DNA of 64,000 nt, taken from Bacteroidota bacterium. GTDB lineage: Bacteria; Bacteroidota; Ignavibacteria; UBA10030; UBA8401. Positions 45,726 to 53,255 of the stretch are shown one piece after another (position 1 is the first letter of the stretch; every line of letters begins with the position of its first letter). The DNA is taken from NCBI GenBank assembly GCA_041658205.1, contig JBBAAO010000003.1, forward strand, positions 310,001 to 374,000, read 5' to 3'. Both the position numbers and the translations under genes were made by a program. Below the pieces are notes generated by a model. It had not been told where the DNA came from. It made no database searches and saw only the letters and a list, made by a program, of their open reading frames with translations.

Positions 45726-48020
45726 ATGAAACAACTGTTCAAATCATTTTTTGTATTAATACTTTCTTCATTTTTTCTTTTTTCGCAACAGCATTTAACT
45801 GGGACCATCGAAGGAATTGTCCTCGATCACGCAACCAAATCGCCGCTGATTGGTGCAAATATCGTTCTTTTGAATACAACCATTGGATCTATTACCGATA
45901 CAGATGGGAAATTTTCAATCAAGAATGTACCTGTGGGAAATTACTCTGTGCAAATGCGAATGGTGGGCTATGCCACCGCAACAAAGACAGATATTATCAT
46001 CCGTTCACAGCGGATCACAACAGTCTCCGGATCCTTGTTTGAACAGGCACTCGAATCGGAACAAGTAACAATCACCGCCGGATATTTTCAACAAAATGAT
46101 GTTCAGCCGCTGAGCATTACATCATTCAGCGCTGAAGAAATTCGTCGTGCACCTGGTTCCGGCGGCGACATCAGCCGGGTGATTATGACTCTGCCAAGTC
46201 TGGCAAAAGTGAATGACCAATCCAACAGTCTTATCGTCCGCGGCGGAAGTCCGTTGGAAAATGCTTTTTATCTTGATGGCATCGAAATTCCCAACATCAA
46301 CCACTTCCCCACACAAGGAGCAACCGGAGGACCGATTGGAATGATAAATGTTGATCTCATCGACGAAGTGAATTTTTATACCGGCGGATTTTCTGCGGCG
46401 TATGGTGACAAACTTTCTTCGATTCTCGATTTAAAAATGCGGGAAGGAAACAGGAATGAATTTGACGGACAGTTCGATCTGAGTATTATGGGATTCGGGG
46501 GCGTTGTGGAAGGACCGATCGGAGAAAAAGGATCGTACCTTCTTTCCGCCAGACGAAGTTATTTGGATTATGTCGTAAAGATCTTCGATATCGGAACATC
46601 GGTTGTACCGCGATATGGCGACATACAAGGAAAGATCACCTACGATCTTTCACAACAACACAAACTCAGTCTTATTTTCATCAACGGAGACGATCACAAC
46701 AATCCAACACGAAGTGTTGCCGAGGAAAATGATATGCTCTATTATGGCAATCAGGATATATATCAAACCGCCGGAGGTATTGCATGGAGAGCTTTGTGGA
46801 GTGGTAATTTCTATTCAATGACTACAGTTGGTTATCAAGCAACAATAGCGCAAGAAGATTTTTTTGAAACCAACACTGGATTGCCTCTGGTGAGGAATCA
46901 TTCAACGGAAGCTTCCATCGGCATCCGAAATAGCAATCACCTTCGAATCTCAGAATCACATTCGTTGGAGTTTGGCGGGGAAGCAAAACAGTTGATGCAA
47001 ACATATGATAATGCATTTGGTGCATATTCAACCGCATTCGGTGATTCAACAACACCCGCCTCCATCGGAAATAATGTTAACGAAGTAAAGATAGGCGCAT
47101 TTTTCACATACATCGTCCGACTGTTTGAAGGATTAACGGCGACAATCGGTACTCGAGCTGATTATTTTTCTTTTAATGATCGAGTTACTGTTTCTCCACG
47201 ACTTTCTCTTTCCTATCAACTGAACGATCTCACCTCTTTCAAACTTGCATCGGGTATGTACTATCAAAATATGCCGCTGTCGCTCCTTGTACAATCTGCA
47301 GCGAACAAATCTCTTCATGATCCGTACGCAGTCCATTACATTGTCGGTATTGATCATATCCTCGGCGAAGCTGCCAAAGCAAGTGTGGAAATCTATCAAA
47401 AGGAATATTATGATTTTCCGGTCGATCCTTCAGATCCATCTCTCTTCCTTGTGGATGAGATCTTCTATCGTAACGGATTATATTTTCATCACAAACCGTT
47501 AAGCAATGACGGTAAGGCGCGTTCGCGCGGTATTGAACTAACACTTCAAAAAAAACTCGCGAAGGATTTTTATGGAATTGTAAGTGCAACACTGTTTCGA
47601 ACAGAATATAAAGGGGCGGATGATGTCTGGAGAAATCGGGTTTTCGACAATCGTATCATCCTTAGCGCTGAAGGGGGATATAAACCAAATTCGGAGTGGG
47701 AGTTCAGCGCGCGATGGATCTATGCCGGAGGAACTCCGTACACTCCGTTCGATTTAACACAATCCTCTCAACTGAAACGAGGAATATTCAACAGCAACAA
47801 GATCAATGGATCACGCTATCCTGCATATCATTCCATGAATGTTCGATTTGATAAACGGTTCCATTTTGAACACTCCAATCTCGTCCTCTATCTTAGTGCA
47901 TGGAATGTGTACAATCAAAAAAATGTGGCTACCTATTTTTGGAATGAGAAAGAGAATAAACTGAATACCATTTATCAGTGGAATCTCCTACCAATCTTCG
48001 GGGTAGAATATGAACTGTAA
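45726..48020 (+). CDS. TonB-dependent receptor with carboxypeptidase-regulatory domain
   Basis: This 764-residue protein has a signal peptide and a CarboxypepD_reg-like beta domain (about 22-105, GTIEGIVLDHATKSPLIGAN). A plug domain follows (about 120-215, GGDISRVIMTLPSL, VRGGSPLENAFYLDG), then a beta barrel to the C-terminus. It resembles SusC/FecA-type importers but ends in GVEYEL. ATG 45726 follows TTGGAGAA at good spacing; a TAATTTTG -7-like element lies at 45673-45680. It follows the GH5 gene, so uptake of its products is possible, though a SusD partner is absent. Confidence 0.88.
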   Translation: MKQLFKSFFVLILSSFFLFSQQHLTGTIEGIVLDHATKSPLIGANIVLLNTTIGSITDTDGKFSIKNVPVGNYSVQMRMVGYATATKTDIIIRSQRITTVSGSLFEQALESEQVTITAGYFQQNDVQPLSITSFSAEEIRRAPGSGGDISRVIMTLPSLAKVNDQSNSLIVRGGSPLENAFYLDGIEIPNINHFPTQGATGGPIGMINVDLIDEVNFYTGGFSAAYGDKLSSILDLKMREGNRNEFDGQFDLSIMGFGGVVEGPIGEKGSYLLSARRSYLDYVVKIFDIGTSVVPRYGDIQGKITYDLSQQHKLSLIFINGDDHNNPTRSVAEENDMLYYGNQDIYQTAGGIAWRALWSGNFYSMTTVGYQATIAQEDFFETNTGLPLVRNHSTEASIGIRNSNHLRISESHSLEFGGEAKQLMQTYDNAFGAYSTAFGDSTTPASIGNNVNEVKIGAFFTYIVRLFEGLTATIGTRADYFSFNDRVTVSPRLSLSYQLNDLTSFKLASGMYYQNMPLSLLVQSAANKSLHDPYAVHYIVGIDHILGEAAKASVEIYQKEYYDFPVDPSDPSLFLVDEIFYRNGLYFHHKPLSNDGKARSRGIELTLQKKLAKDFYGIVSATLFRTEYKGADDVWRNRVFDNRIILSAEGGYKPNSEWEFSARWIYAGGTPYTPFDLTQSSQLKRGIFNSNKINGSRYPAYHSMNVRFDKRFHFEHSNLVLYLSAWNVYNQKNVATYFWNEKENKLNTIYQWNLLPIFGVEYEL

Positions 48021-48068
48021 ATGTTAAAAATCAGCCGTGAACAAAGGGTATTTTACCTTGTCAAATAG

Positions 48069-48100
48069 CTTGCTCCTCTATCCGAACTTTGTTACTTTTC
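48069..48100 (+). promoter_or_regulatory. Candidate promoter of the SnoaL-like gene
   Basis: CTTG (48069-48072), 20 bp, TACTTTTC (48093-48100), then the gene starts at 48126 with GGGGAGG as strong ribosome binding site. Five of six fixed -7 positions match the Bacteroidota consensus. Confidence 0.5.
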
Positions 48101-48125
48101 GCGTAACAGTTCTTGGGGAGGTGCT

Positions 48126-48602
48126 ATGCCTGAGAAAAATAAATCTCTCGTTCGCCGTTATTTTACTGAGGTTTTGAATAAGGGGAATTACGATCTTATT
48201 AAGGAACTTTTTTCCCCCTCGTTTATTTTTTCCGGTCCCGCCATGAAACCAATGCGGGGTATGCCGGAACGGATTTATGATTTTGTTGCTTCGGCGCGGA
48301 ATGCTTTTCCCGACCTGTATTTTTCGATCGAAAATGAAATTGCCGAAGATAATCAGGTAGTGGTGGTGTGGAGGATGACGGGAACCCACGAACATGCGTT
48401 TCGAGAAATCGAACCGACTCACAAACACAGTTCCATTACCGGAACGGATATCTTTTATATAGAGAATGGGCAGATCGAAGGAATGTGGGCATTTTTCGAC
48501 ATGAGAGGTATCCTGGAACAATTGCCAAAAAAGAAAGTGCGCGTCCCCTCAAAAAAGAAATCGGTACAAAAAATAATCCGACGAAAGAAAAAAACGTTGT
48601 AA
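48126..48602 (+). CDS. SnoaL-like / ester cyclase-type protein with basic tail
   Basis: This 158-residue protein has an NTF2-like SnoaL fold (about 1-128, LVRRYFTEVLNKGNYDLIKEL, VVVVWRMTGTHEH). It ends in a basic stretch rich in Lys/Arg (about 133-158, KKKSVQKIIRRKKK), absent from most relatives. SnoaL-like proteins include polyketide cyclases, isomerases and many of unknown role. The tail might bind nucleic acid or membrane. Strong SD and promoter; 72 bp before the DUF1801 gene, maybe cotranscribed. Confidence 0.8.
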   Translation: MPEKNKSLVRRYFTEVLNKGNYDLIKELFSPSFIFSGPAMKPMRGMPERIYDFVASARNAFPDLYFSIENEIAEDNQVVVVWRMTGTHEHAFREIEPTHKHSSITGTDIFYIENGQIEGMWAFFDMRGILEQLPKKKVRVPSKKKSVQKIIRRKKKTL

Positions 48603-48674
48603 TACACATTTTCAACTTCGGTAATGACAACGCATCAATAAACAATTTCTCCTTCCACAAAACATAATTCGTAT

Positions 48675-49130
48675 ATGCAATCCGCTGCGCTTACACCAGA
48701 GGAATATATGACAAACCTGCCGGAAGAACGGAAACCGGTAATGATGGAACTGCGGAAAGTTATTCTCAAAAATCTTCCGAAAGGATTTGTGGAAGTGATG
48801 AATTATGGAATGCTTGGATACGTCGTTCCCCATTCAATGTATCCGGATGGATATCATTGCAACCCGAAACTGCCACTTCCCTTTATGAACATTGCGTCAC
48901 AGAAAAACTTCATTGCGGTTTATCATATGGGAATGTATGCCGACAAGAAGTTGCTCAATTGGTTTACAAAGGAATATTCAAAATTGGTCAAAACCAAAAT
49001 TGATATGGGAAAGAGTTGTCTTCGCTTTAAAAAACCTGATCAGATACCGATTAAACTGATCGGCGAATTGGCGGGAAAAATGTCCGCAAAGGATTGGATC
49101 ACAATCTACGAAAAAAATATCAAACGATAG
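48675..49130 (+). CDS. DUF1801 family protein
   Basis: This 151-residue protein matches DUF1801 (YdhG/YdeI-like; NYGMLGYVVPHSMYPDG, ASQKNFIAVYHMG, CLRFKKPDQIP). The fold is small alpha/beta. Members have been linked with metal or stress tolerance, but the biochemical role is not known. It begins at 48675 with no clear SD (TTCGTAT before the ATG). It converges with the RNase gene; only 5 bp separate the two stops. Confidence 0.85.
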   Translation: MQSAALTPEEYMTNLPEERKPVMMELRKVILKNLPKGFVEVMNYGMLGYVVPHSMYPDGYHCNPKLPLPFMNIASQKNFIAVYHMGMYADKKLLNWFTKEYSKLVKTKIDMGKSCLRFKKPDQIPIKLIGELAGKMSAKDWITIYEKNIKR

Positions 49131-49135
49131 TGTTG

Positions 49136-50533
49136 TTACAGTTCAAATTTTTGCATTCGCTCCGGAATATCAATCTGCTTGAATTTATTCTCCGTTAAGG
49201 AAGCCGCAAACCGTTCCGCTCGCTCCAGATCGCCATGGACAAGAAAAATATTCTTCAGCATCGATTTGTCGAATGGCGCCATATAACCGAGTAATTCGTT
49301 ATTATCTGCGTGAGCGCTAAAAGAATTCATTACCACCACTTCGCAATTCAATTTTTTCACTTCACCAAAGATGGAAATCTCCGGATTTCTATCAACAATT
49401 TTCTTCCCTAACGTGTGTTCCGCCTGGTAACCGACAATCAACACAGTGTTGTTCGGATTTTCAATGTTGTTGTTTAGATGATGTACAATACGCCCCGCTT
49501 CGCACATTCCCGAAGCAGCAATAATCATACATGGTTCCCGCTTATCATTTAACGTTTTGGACTCCTCTGCCTCGCGGATAAAATGCAATCGTTCAAATCC
49601 GAACACATCGTCATCACTTTTTAAGATTTTATTTGTCTCTTCGTCGAAACATTCGGGATGTTTACGGAAAATCTCCGTTGCCTTCATGGAGAGAGGACTA
49701 TCCACATACACCGGGATGTCTGGAAGTAATCCTTCGTTCTTTAAATTATTTAATTGGTAAACCAGATCCTGCGTTCTTCCGACGCTGAACGACGGAACAA
49801 TAATCTTCCCTCCCCGATCCATCGTCCGTTTCACCACTTCTAATAATTTTTTGGAAGACTCCTCAGGCGGTGCATGGAGTTTTCCGCCATATGTACTTTC
49901 GCATATGAGGGCAGAAACATTTCCCATAAATTCAGGATCGCGCAGAATGGGAAGATTCGGTCTGCCGACATCGCCGGTAAATCCAAGGTGAAAAGTCTTT
50001 TTCCCTTTTTCCTCGATCGTCAGATGAACGGAAGCTGACCCGAGGATATGCCCGGCATCAAAATATTTTCCCGAAACTCCGTTGAGTACTTCAAAGTCCG
50101 TTCTATATGGTATTTCCACCAGCAAATCGAGCATCGGCTGAACATCTTCAGTATTATAGAGTGGTTCAATCGGAAGTAGTCTTTTTTTCGCCCTTCGTTT
50201 ATTGACAAATTCAACATCCTTCTCCTGGATGTGTGCGCTGTCCATCAGCATAATCCGGCAAAGATCAGCGGTAGCAGGAGTGCAAAAAATTTTCCCTGCA
50301 AATCCATTCTTTACCAAATTGGGAAGATTGCCGGCATGATCGATATGAGCATGAGAAAGTACAACAGCATCAATTGTTGTTGGATCAAAAGGAAAATTTT
50401 TATTCCGTTCATAGGTCTCCGCTCGTCGCCCCTGAAACATACCGCAATCAAGCAAAATTTGTTTTCCGTTGACATGAAGCAGATGCATTGAACCGGTAAC
50501 CGTGCGGGCAGCGCCAATAAATTGTAGTTCCAT
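49136..50533 (-). CDS. Metallo-beta-lactamase/beta-CASP ribonuclease
   Basis: This 465-residue protein has an MBL core with SHAHIDHAGN (His61, His63, Asp65, His66) and the beta-CASP motifs (GKIIVPSFSVGRTQ, DSPLSMKATEIF). A C-terminal RNA-specificity segment has NSFSAHADNNELLGY. It resembles the CPSF73-like/YsH1 exonucleases that cut or trim RNA. The start at 50533 is followed by normal family sequence (MELQFIGAARTVTGSMHLL). Its location between unrelated genes gives no pathway hint. Very secure as a family call; substrate RNA unknown. Confidence 0.93.
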   Translation of the reverse strand: MELQFIGAARTVTGSMHLLHVNGKQILLDCGMFQGRRAETYERNKNFPFDPTTIDAVVLSHAHIDHAGNLPNLVKNGFAGKIFCTPATADLCRIMLMDSAHIQEKDVEFVNKRRAKKRLLPIEPLYNTEDVQPMLDLLVEIPYRTDFEVLNGVSGKYFDAGHILGSASVHLTIEEKGKKTFHLGFTGDVGRPNLPILRDPEFMGNVSALICESTYGGKLHAPPEESSKKLLEVVKRTMDRGGKIIVPSFSVGRTQDLVYQLNNLKNEGLLPDIPVYVDSPLSMKATEIFRKHPECFDEETNKILKSDDDVFGFERLHFIREAEESKTLNDKREPCMIIAASGMCEAGRIVHHLNNNIENPNNTVLIVGYQAEHTLGKKIVDRNPEISIFGEVKKLNCEVVVMNSFSAHADNNELLGYMAPFDKSMLKNIFLVHGDLERAERFAASLTENKFKQIDIPERMQKFEL

Positions 50534-50844
50534 AGGTAAATTCGAAGTGATGGATCAATAAAAAATGTATAGCGGAAGTTGTTCCTTTGATAATACTAAA
50601 CGAATGCCCTCTTATCAAGATTCAATTTCCGAGCTGTTTTTGAAAACGGATAATATAATCTTCTACTAAATTCAAGATCATATAATCCAAATCATTATAC
50701 CGTCGGTTATAACTCCTTATTTTTCATCGCTACGTTCGTTGAAGTTATCAACCGTAGTAAAATATCTTCAAAAACACTAAATATTCTTGCCTTTCTCACC
50801 CAAAAGAATGTGGATAACCTGTGAATTGGGGTGGAAAGGTTTTT

Positions 50845-50876
50845 CTTGTCTGCCCTTTCGATTTTTCGTATTTTTG
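50845..50876 (+). promoter_or_regulatory. Candidate promoter of the yicC-hicBA-gmk-rpoZ operon
   Basis: CTTG (50845-50848), 20 bp, TATTTTTG (50869-50876), an exact match to the TAnnTTTG element of Bacteroidota promoters. Transcription would start near 50882, about 100 nt before the yicC ATG. Confidence 0.55.
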
Positions 50877-50891
50877 TATAGAAAATCTCGG

Positions 50892-50921
50892 CCTTTGGAG
50901 TAATTCTCTAAAGGTTTTTTT
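50892..50921 (+). terminator. Leader hairpin with T run, possible attenuator
   Basis: CCTTTGGAG (50892-50900) pairs with CTCTAAAGG (50906-50914; one G-T pair), loop TAATT, followed by seven T. It is placed only about 10-40 nt after the predicted transcription start and about 60 bp before yicC, so it would terminate or attenuate the operon transcript. Confidence 0.65.
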
Positions 50922-50983
50922 ATCAATGGATATACACGCTTGCGTTGTCTTGATGACTTCGGAAGATTAATCGTTTTCTGACT

Positions 50984-51862
50984 ATGATCGAAAGTATGAC
51001 CGGTTTCGGTAAAGGTGAGGCTTCCTCAAAAGGGGTCACATTTATCGTAGAACTTCGCAGTGTGAACAACCGCTTTTTAGAGATCTCAACCCGCGCCCCA
51101 AGAACAATCTCCCAACGCGAGAATGAGATCAAAGAACTCATCAAGTCCAAGGTGGCCCGCGGAAAGATTTCGTTAAGCGTAATAAAAGAAGATGAAAGTG
51201 ATGGCGAACTTCCGATTGCTGTTGATAAAAAGCGAGCAAAAGAAATTTATACCGTACTTGAGCAATTGCGTAAGACGGCAAAGATTAAAGCTCCTGTAAG
51301 CCTTGAACACCTGCTCCATTTCTCTGAAATTTTTGAGACGAAAGAAGTGCAAGAAGATGAAACAGAATGGAAAGTGTTCCAGCAGGCACTGTCAAAAGCT
51401 GTAGACTCGCTAAAAAAGATGCGGGAAAAAGAGGGAGCAGAACTCTCGCGTGATTCAAAAGAACGGATTCAAAAGATCAACAAGAATATTGATACGGTTG
51501 AACAGCTCTCAAAAAAACGAATCCCCGAAGAGCGTAAACGGTTAAATGATCGGGTGTTGCAGCTGGTGGAAGATAAGAGTATCATTAATAATCAGCGTTT
51601 GGAATTGGAGATCGCTATCCTTTCCGAAAAACTGGATGTGACGGAAGAATGTGTCCGATTCCGCAGTCATAATAAGTTTTTCCTTGAAGCGTTGCAATCG
51701 AAGGAATCCGAAGGGCGCAAACTGAACTTTCTGATACAGGAAATGAACCGTGAAGCAAACACAATCGGCTCAAAATGCAACGATGTAGAGATTGCCCATA
51801 TCGTCGTTAGCATCAAAGAAGAATTGGAAAAAATCAGAGAGCAACTGCAGAATATTGAATAA
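50984..51862 (+). CDS. yicC: YicC-family endoribonuclease
   Basis: This 292-residue protein begins MIESMTGFGKGEAS and has the YicC N-terminal domain, a coiled middle (about 150-200) and the C-terminal DUF1732 segment NTIGSKCNDVEIAHIVV. YicC-like proteins are endoribonucleases that affect mRNA turnover. yicC is generally next to gmk; here the toxin-antitoxin pair lies between the two. No SD is seen right before the ATG (TTTTCTGACT). Very secure as a family call. Confidence 0.94.
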   Translation: MIESMTGFGKGEASSKGVTFIVELRSVNNRFLEISTRAPRTISQRENEIKELIKSKVARGKISLSVIKEDESDGELPIAVDKKRAKEIYTVLEQLRKTAKIKAPVSLEHLLHFSEIFETKEVQEDETEWKVFQQALSKAVDSLKKMREKEGAELSRDSKERIQKINKNIDTVEQLSKKRIPEERKRLNDRVLQLVEDKSIINNQRLELEIAILSEKLDVTEECVRFRSHNKFFLEALQSKESEGRKLNFLIQEMNREANTIGSKCNDVEIAHIVVSIKEELEKIREQLQNIE

Positions 51863-51874
51863 CGGAGGTAGAGA

Positions 51875-52081
51875 ATGAAAACATTCACCGCTGTTCTTGA
51901 AAAAGATTCTGATACAGGATTGTTTGTCGGATACATCCCCGGATTTCCGGGGGCACATTCGCAGGGAGAAACACTCGACGAATTGAAGAATAATCTTCAA
52001 GAAGTTGTCGAGATGATTTTAGAGGGCGGGGAACCTAAGCTTGAAGCCGAATTTATCGGGACACAAATGATTACGGTATGA
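51875..52081 (+). CDS. hicB: HicB-family antitoxin, short form
   Basis: This 68-residue protein matches the HicB partial RNase H-like fold (FTAVLEKDSDTGLFVGYIPGFPGAHSQG, split at the GFPGAHSQGET motif, then LDELKNNLQEVVEM). It has no C-terminal DNA-binding domain, unlike longer HicB proteins that repress their own operon. The ATG has a good SD, CGGAGG, and lies 12 bp after the yicC stop. It overlaps the toxin start by 4 bp (ATGA). Antitoxin precedes toxin here, the reverse of the classic hicA-hicB order. Confidence 0.9.
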   Translation: MKTFTAVLEKDSDTGLFVGYIPGFPGAHSQGETLDELKNNLQEVVEMILEGGEPKLEAEFIGTQMITV

Positions 52082-52302
52082 GCAACATTCCTGTTCTCAG
52101 GCCGACAGAAGTTATAAAAATTTTGGTATCCATCGGTTTTATTGAAATTCGTCAAAAGGGTTCCCATAAGCAATTTCAACATGCCGACGGGCGTATGACT
52201 ACGGTTCCGTTTCACAAAGGTAGAGATATTTCCCCTATATTGTTGCGGCAAATTGCTAAAGATATCGGGTTAACAATTGAAGAATTTTTGAAACATCGAT
52301 GA
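52078..52302 (+). CDS. hicA: HicA-family mRNA interferase toxin
   Basis: This 74-residue protein has the dsRBD-like HicA fold: PTEVIKILVSIGFIEIRQKG, catalytic His in KGSHKQFQH, TTVPFHKGRDIS and an LLRQIAKDIGLTIEEF helix. HicA toxins cleave mRNA when not bound by HicB. The start overlaps hicB, and the stop overlaps the gmk start by 4 bp. No promoter of its own is visible, so it is probably transcribed with yicC and gmk. Confidence 0.9.
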   Translation: MSNIPVLRPTEVIKILVSIGFIEIRQKGSHKQFQHADGRMTTVPFHKGRDISPILLRQIAKDIGLTIEEFLKHR

Positions 52303-52865
52303 GTTCAGCAAAACTTTTTGCATTTGCATCACCCAGCGGTGGTGGTAAAACATCCATCATCAAGCCGCTGCTGAAGAAACATCCGGAATTTGAATTTTCT
52401 GTTTCTGCGACGACACGCGGAATGCGCCCCGGGGAAGTGAATGGAAAGGATTATTTCTTTCTTTCGAAACAGGAGTTTGAAGATCTGATTGCCAGCGGAG
52501 GATTTGTCGAACACGAGTTTTTCTTCGACAATCATTACGGAACATTAAAGCGCGAGGTCGATCGGTCATTAGCGGCAGGACATTCGATGGTGTTCGATGT
52601 GGATGTCAAAGGAGCGCTCTCCATACGGAATATGTATCCGAAGGAAAGTGTTTTAATCTTCATCGCACCGCCTAGTTTAGAAGTATTAGAGCAGCGCTTG
52701 CGAAACCGCAAGACAGAAGATGATCAGAAGATCCAAAAGCGGCTGCAGCGTGCGGCGATGGAGATGGAAACAGGAAAACAATTCGACGCGAAGGTGGTAA
52801 ACGACGCGTTAGAGGAAGCAATAGCAGAAGTAAATTCGATAATTACGAAACATATTACATCATAA
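52299..52865 (+). CDS. gmk: Guanylate kinase
   Basis: This 188-residue essential enzyme converts GMP to GDP with ATP. The P-loop ASPSGGGKTS (residues 10-19) differs from the usual GPSGVGKS by starting with Ser and having Thr-Ser at the end. GMP-binding signatures TTRGMRPGEVNGKDYFF and the Asp/Arg lid (RLRNRKTEDDQKIQKRL) are present. The start is inside the hicA stop with no clear SD of its own, so translation probably depends on ribosomes finishing hicA. 19 bp before rpoZ. Confidence 0.96.
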   Translation: MSSAKLFAFASPSGGGKTSIIKPLLKKHPEFEFSVSATTRGMRPGEVNGKDYFFLSKQEFEDLIASGGFVEHEFFFDNHYGTLKREVDRSLAAGHSMVFDVDVKGALSIRNMYPKESVLIFIAPPSLEVLEQRLRNRKTEDDQKIQKRLQRAAMEMETGKQFDAKVVNDALEEAIAEVNSIITKHITS

Positions 52866-52884
52866 CACAATAGAGGTAACGGTA

Positions 52885-53196
52885 ATGGCAATTAAAACCC
52901 TCGAGATAAAAAATCTTGAAGCAAAAGCGGCGAATGTGTACGAAGCGATCGTGGTTCTTTCCAAACGAGCTCGTCAGATTAACGAAGAGACAAAGATGGA
53001 ATTCTCACAGCGCATTGAAAATCTTGTCGCTCTTCCCAATGCGAATGACGACATGGATGAAGAAATCTCCAATCCAGACCAGTTGAAAGTCAGCTTGGAA
53101 TTTGAAGCTCGTCCAAAACCGACCGAAGAAGCGATTGACGAGTTGATGAAAGATAAACTCGAATTTCGCTATAAAGAACCCGAAGTAAAGAAATAA
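52885..53196 (+). CDS. rpoZ: DNA-directed RNA polymerase omega subunit
   Basis: This 103-residue protein resembles Bacteroidota-type omega (NVYEAIVVLSKRARQINEE), followed by an acidic middle and a basic tail. Omega binds and stabilises the beta' subunit. AGAGGTAACGG precedes the ATG. The gmk-rpoZ order is standard. A perfect hairpin follows immediately after the stop. Confidence 0.9.
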   Translation: MAIKTLEIKNLEAKAANVYEAIVVLSKRARQINEETKMEFSQRIENLVALPNANDDMDEEISNPDQLKVSLEFEARPKPTEEAIDELMKDKLEFRYKEPEVKK

Positions 53197-53208
53197 TTTT
53201 TCTCATCG

Positions 53209-53251
53209 ACACCATCCAGGTTTTTATCAATCTGGATGGTGTTACCTTTTT
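53209..53251 (+). terminator. Perfect hairpin with T run between rpoZ and coaBC
   Basis: ACACCATCCAG (53209-53219) and CTGGATGGTGT (53232-53242) form an 11-bp perfect stem around a 12-nt loop, then TACC and five T (53247-53251). It ends 4 bp before the coaBC ATG, so it may end the rpoZ transcript. TACCTTTT (53243-53250) also resembles a -7 element for a leaderless coaBC transcript. Confidence 0.7.
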
Positions 53252-53255
53252 CCCC

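Larger units (their letters stand above)
50534..50983. other. 450-bp intergenic region with yicC promoter and leader hairpin
   Basis: No coding frame is supported. The right half contains a consensus promoter (50845-50876) followed at once by a terminator-like hairpin (50892-50921); the left half shows nothing recognisable. Confidence 0.6.
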
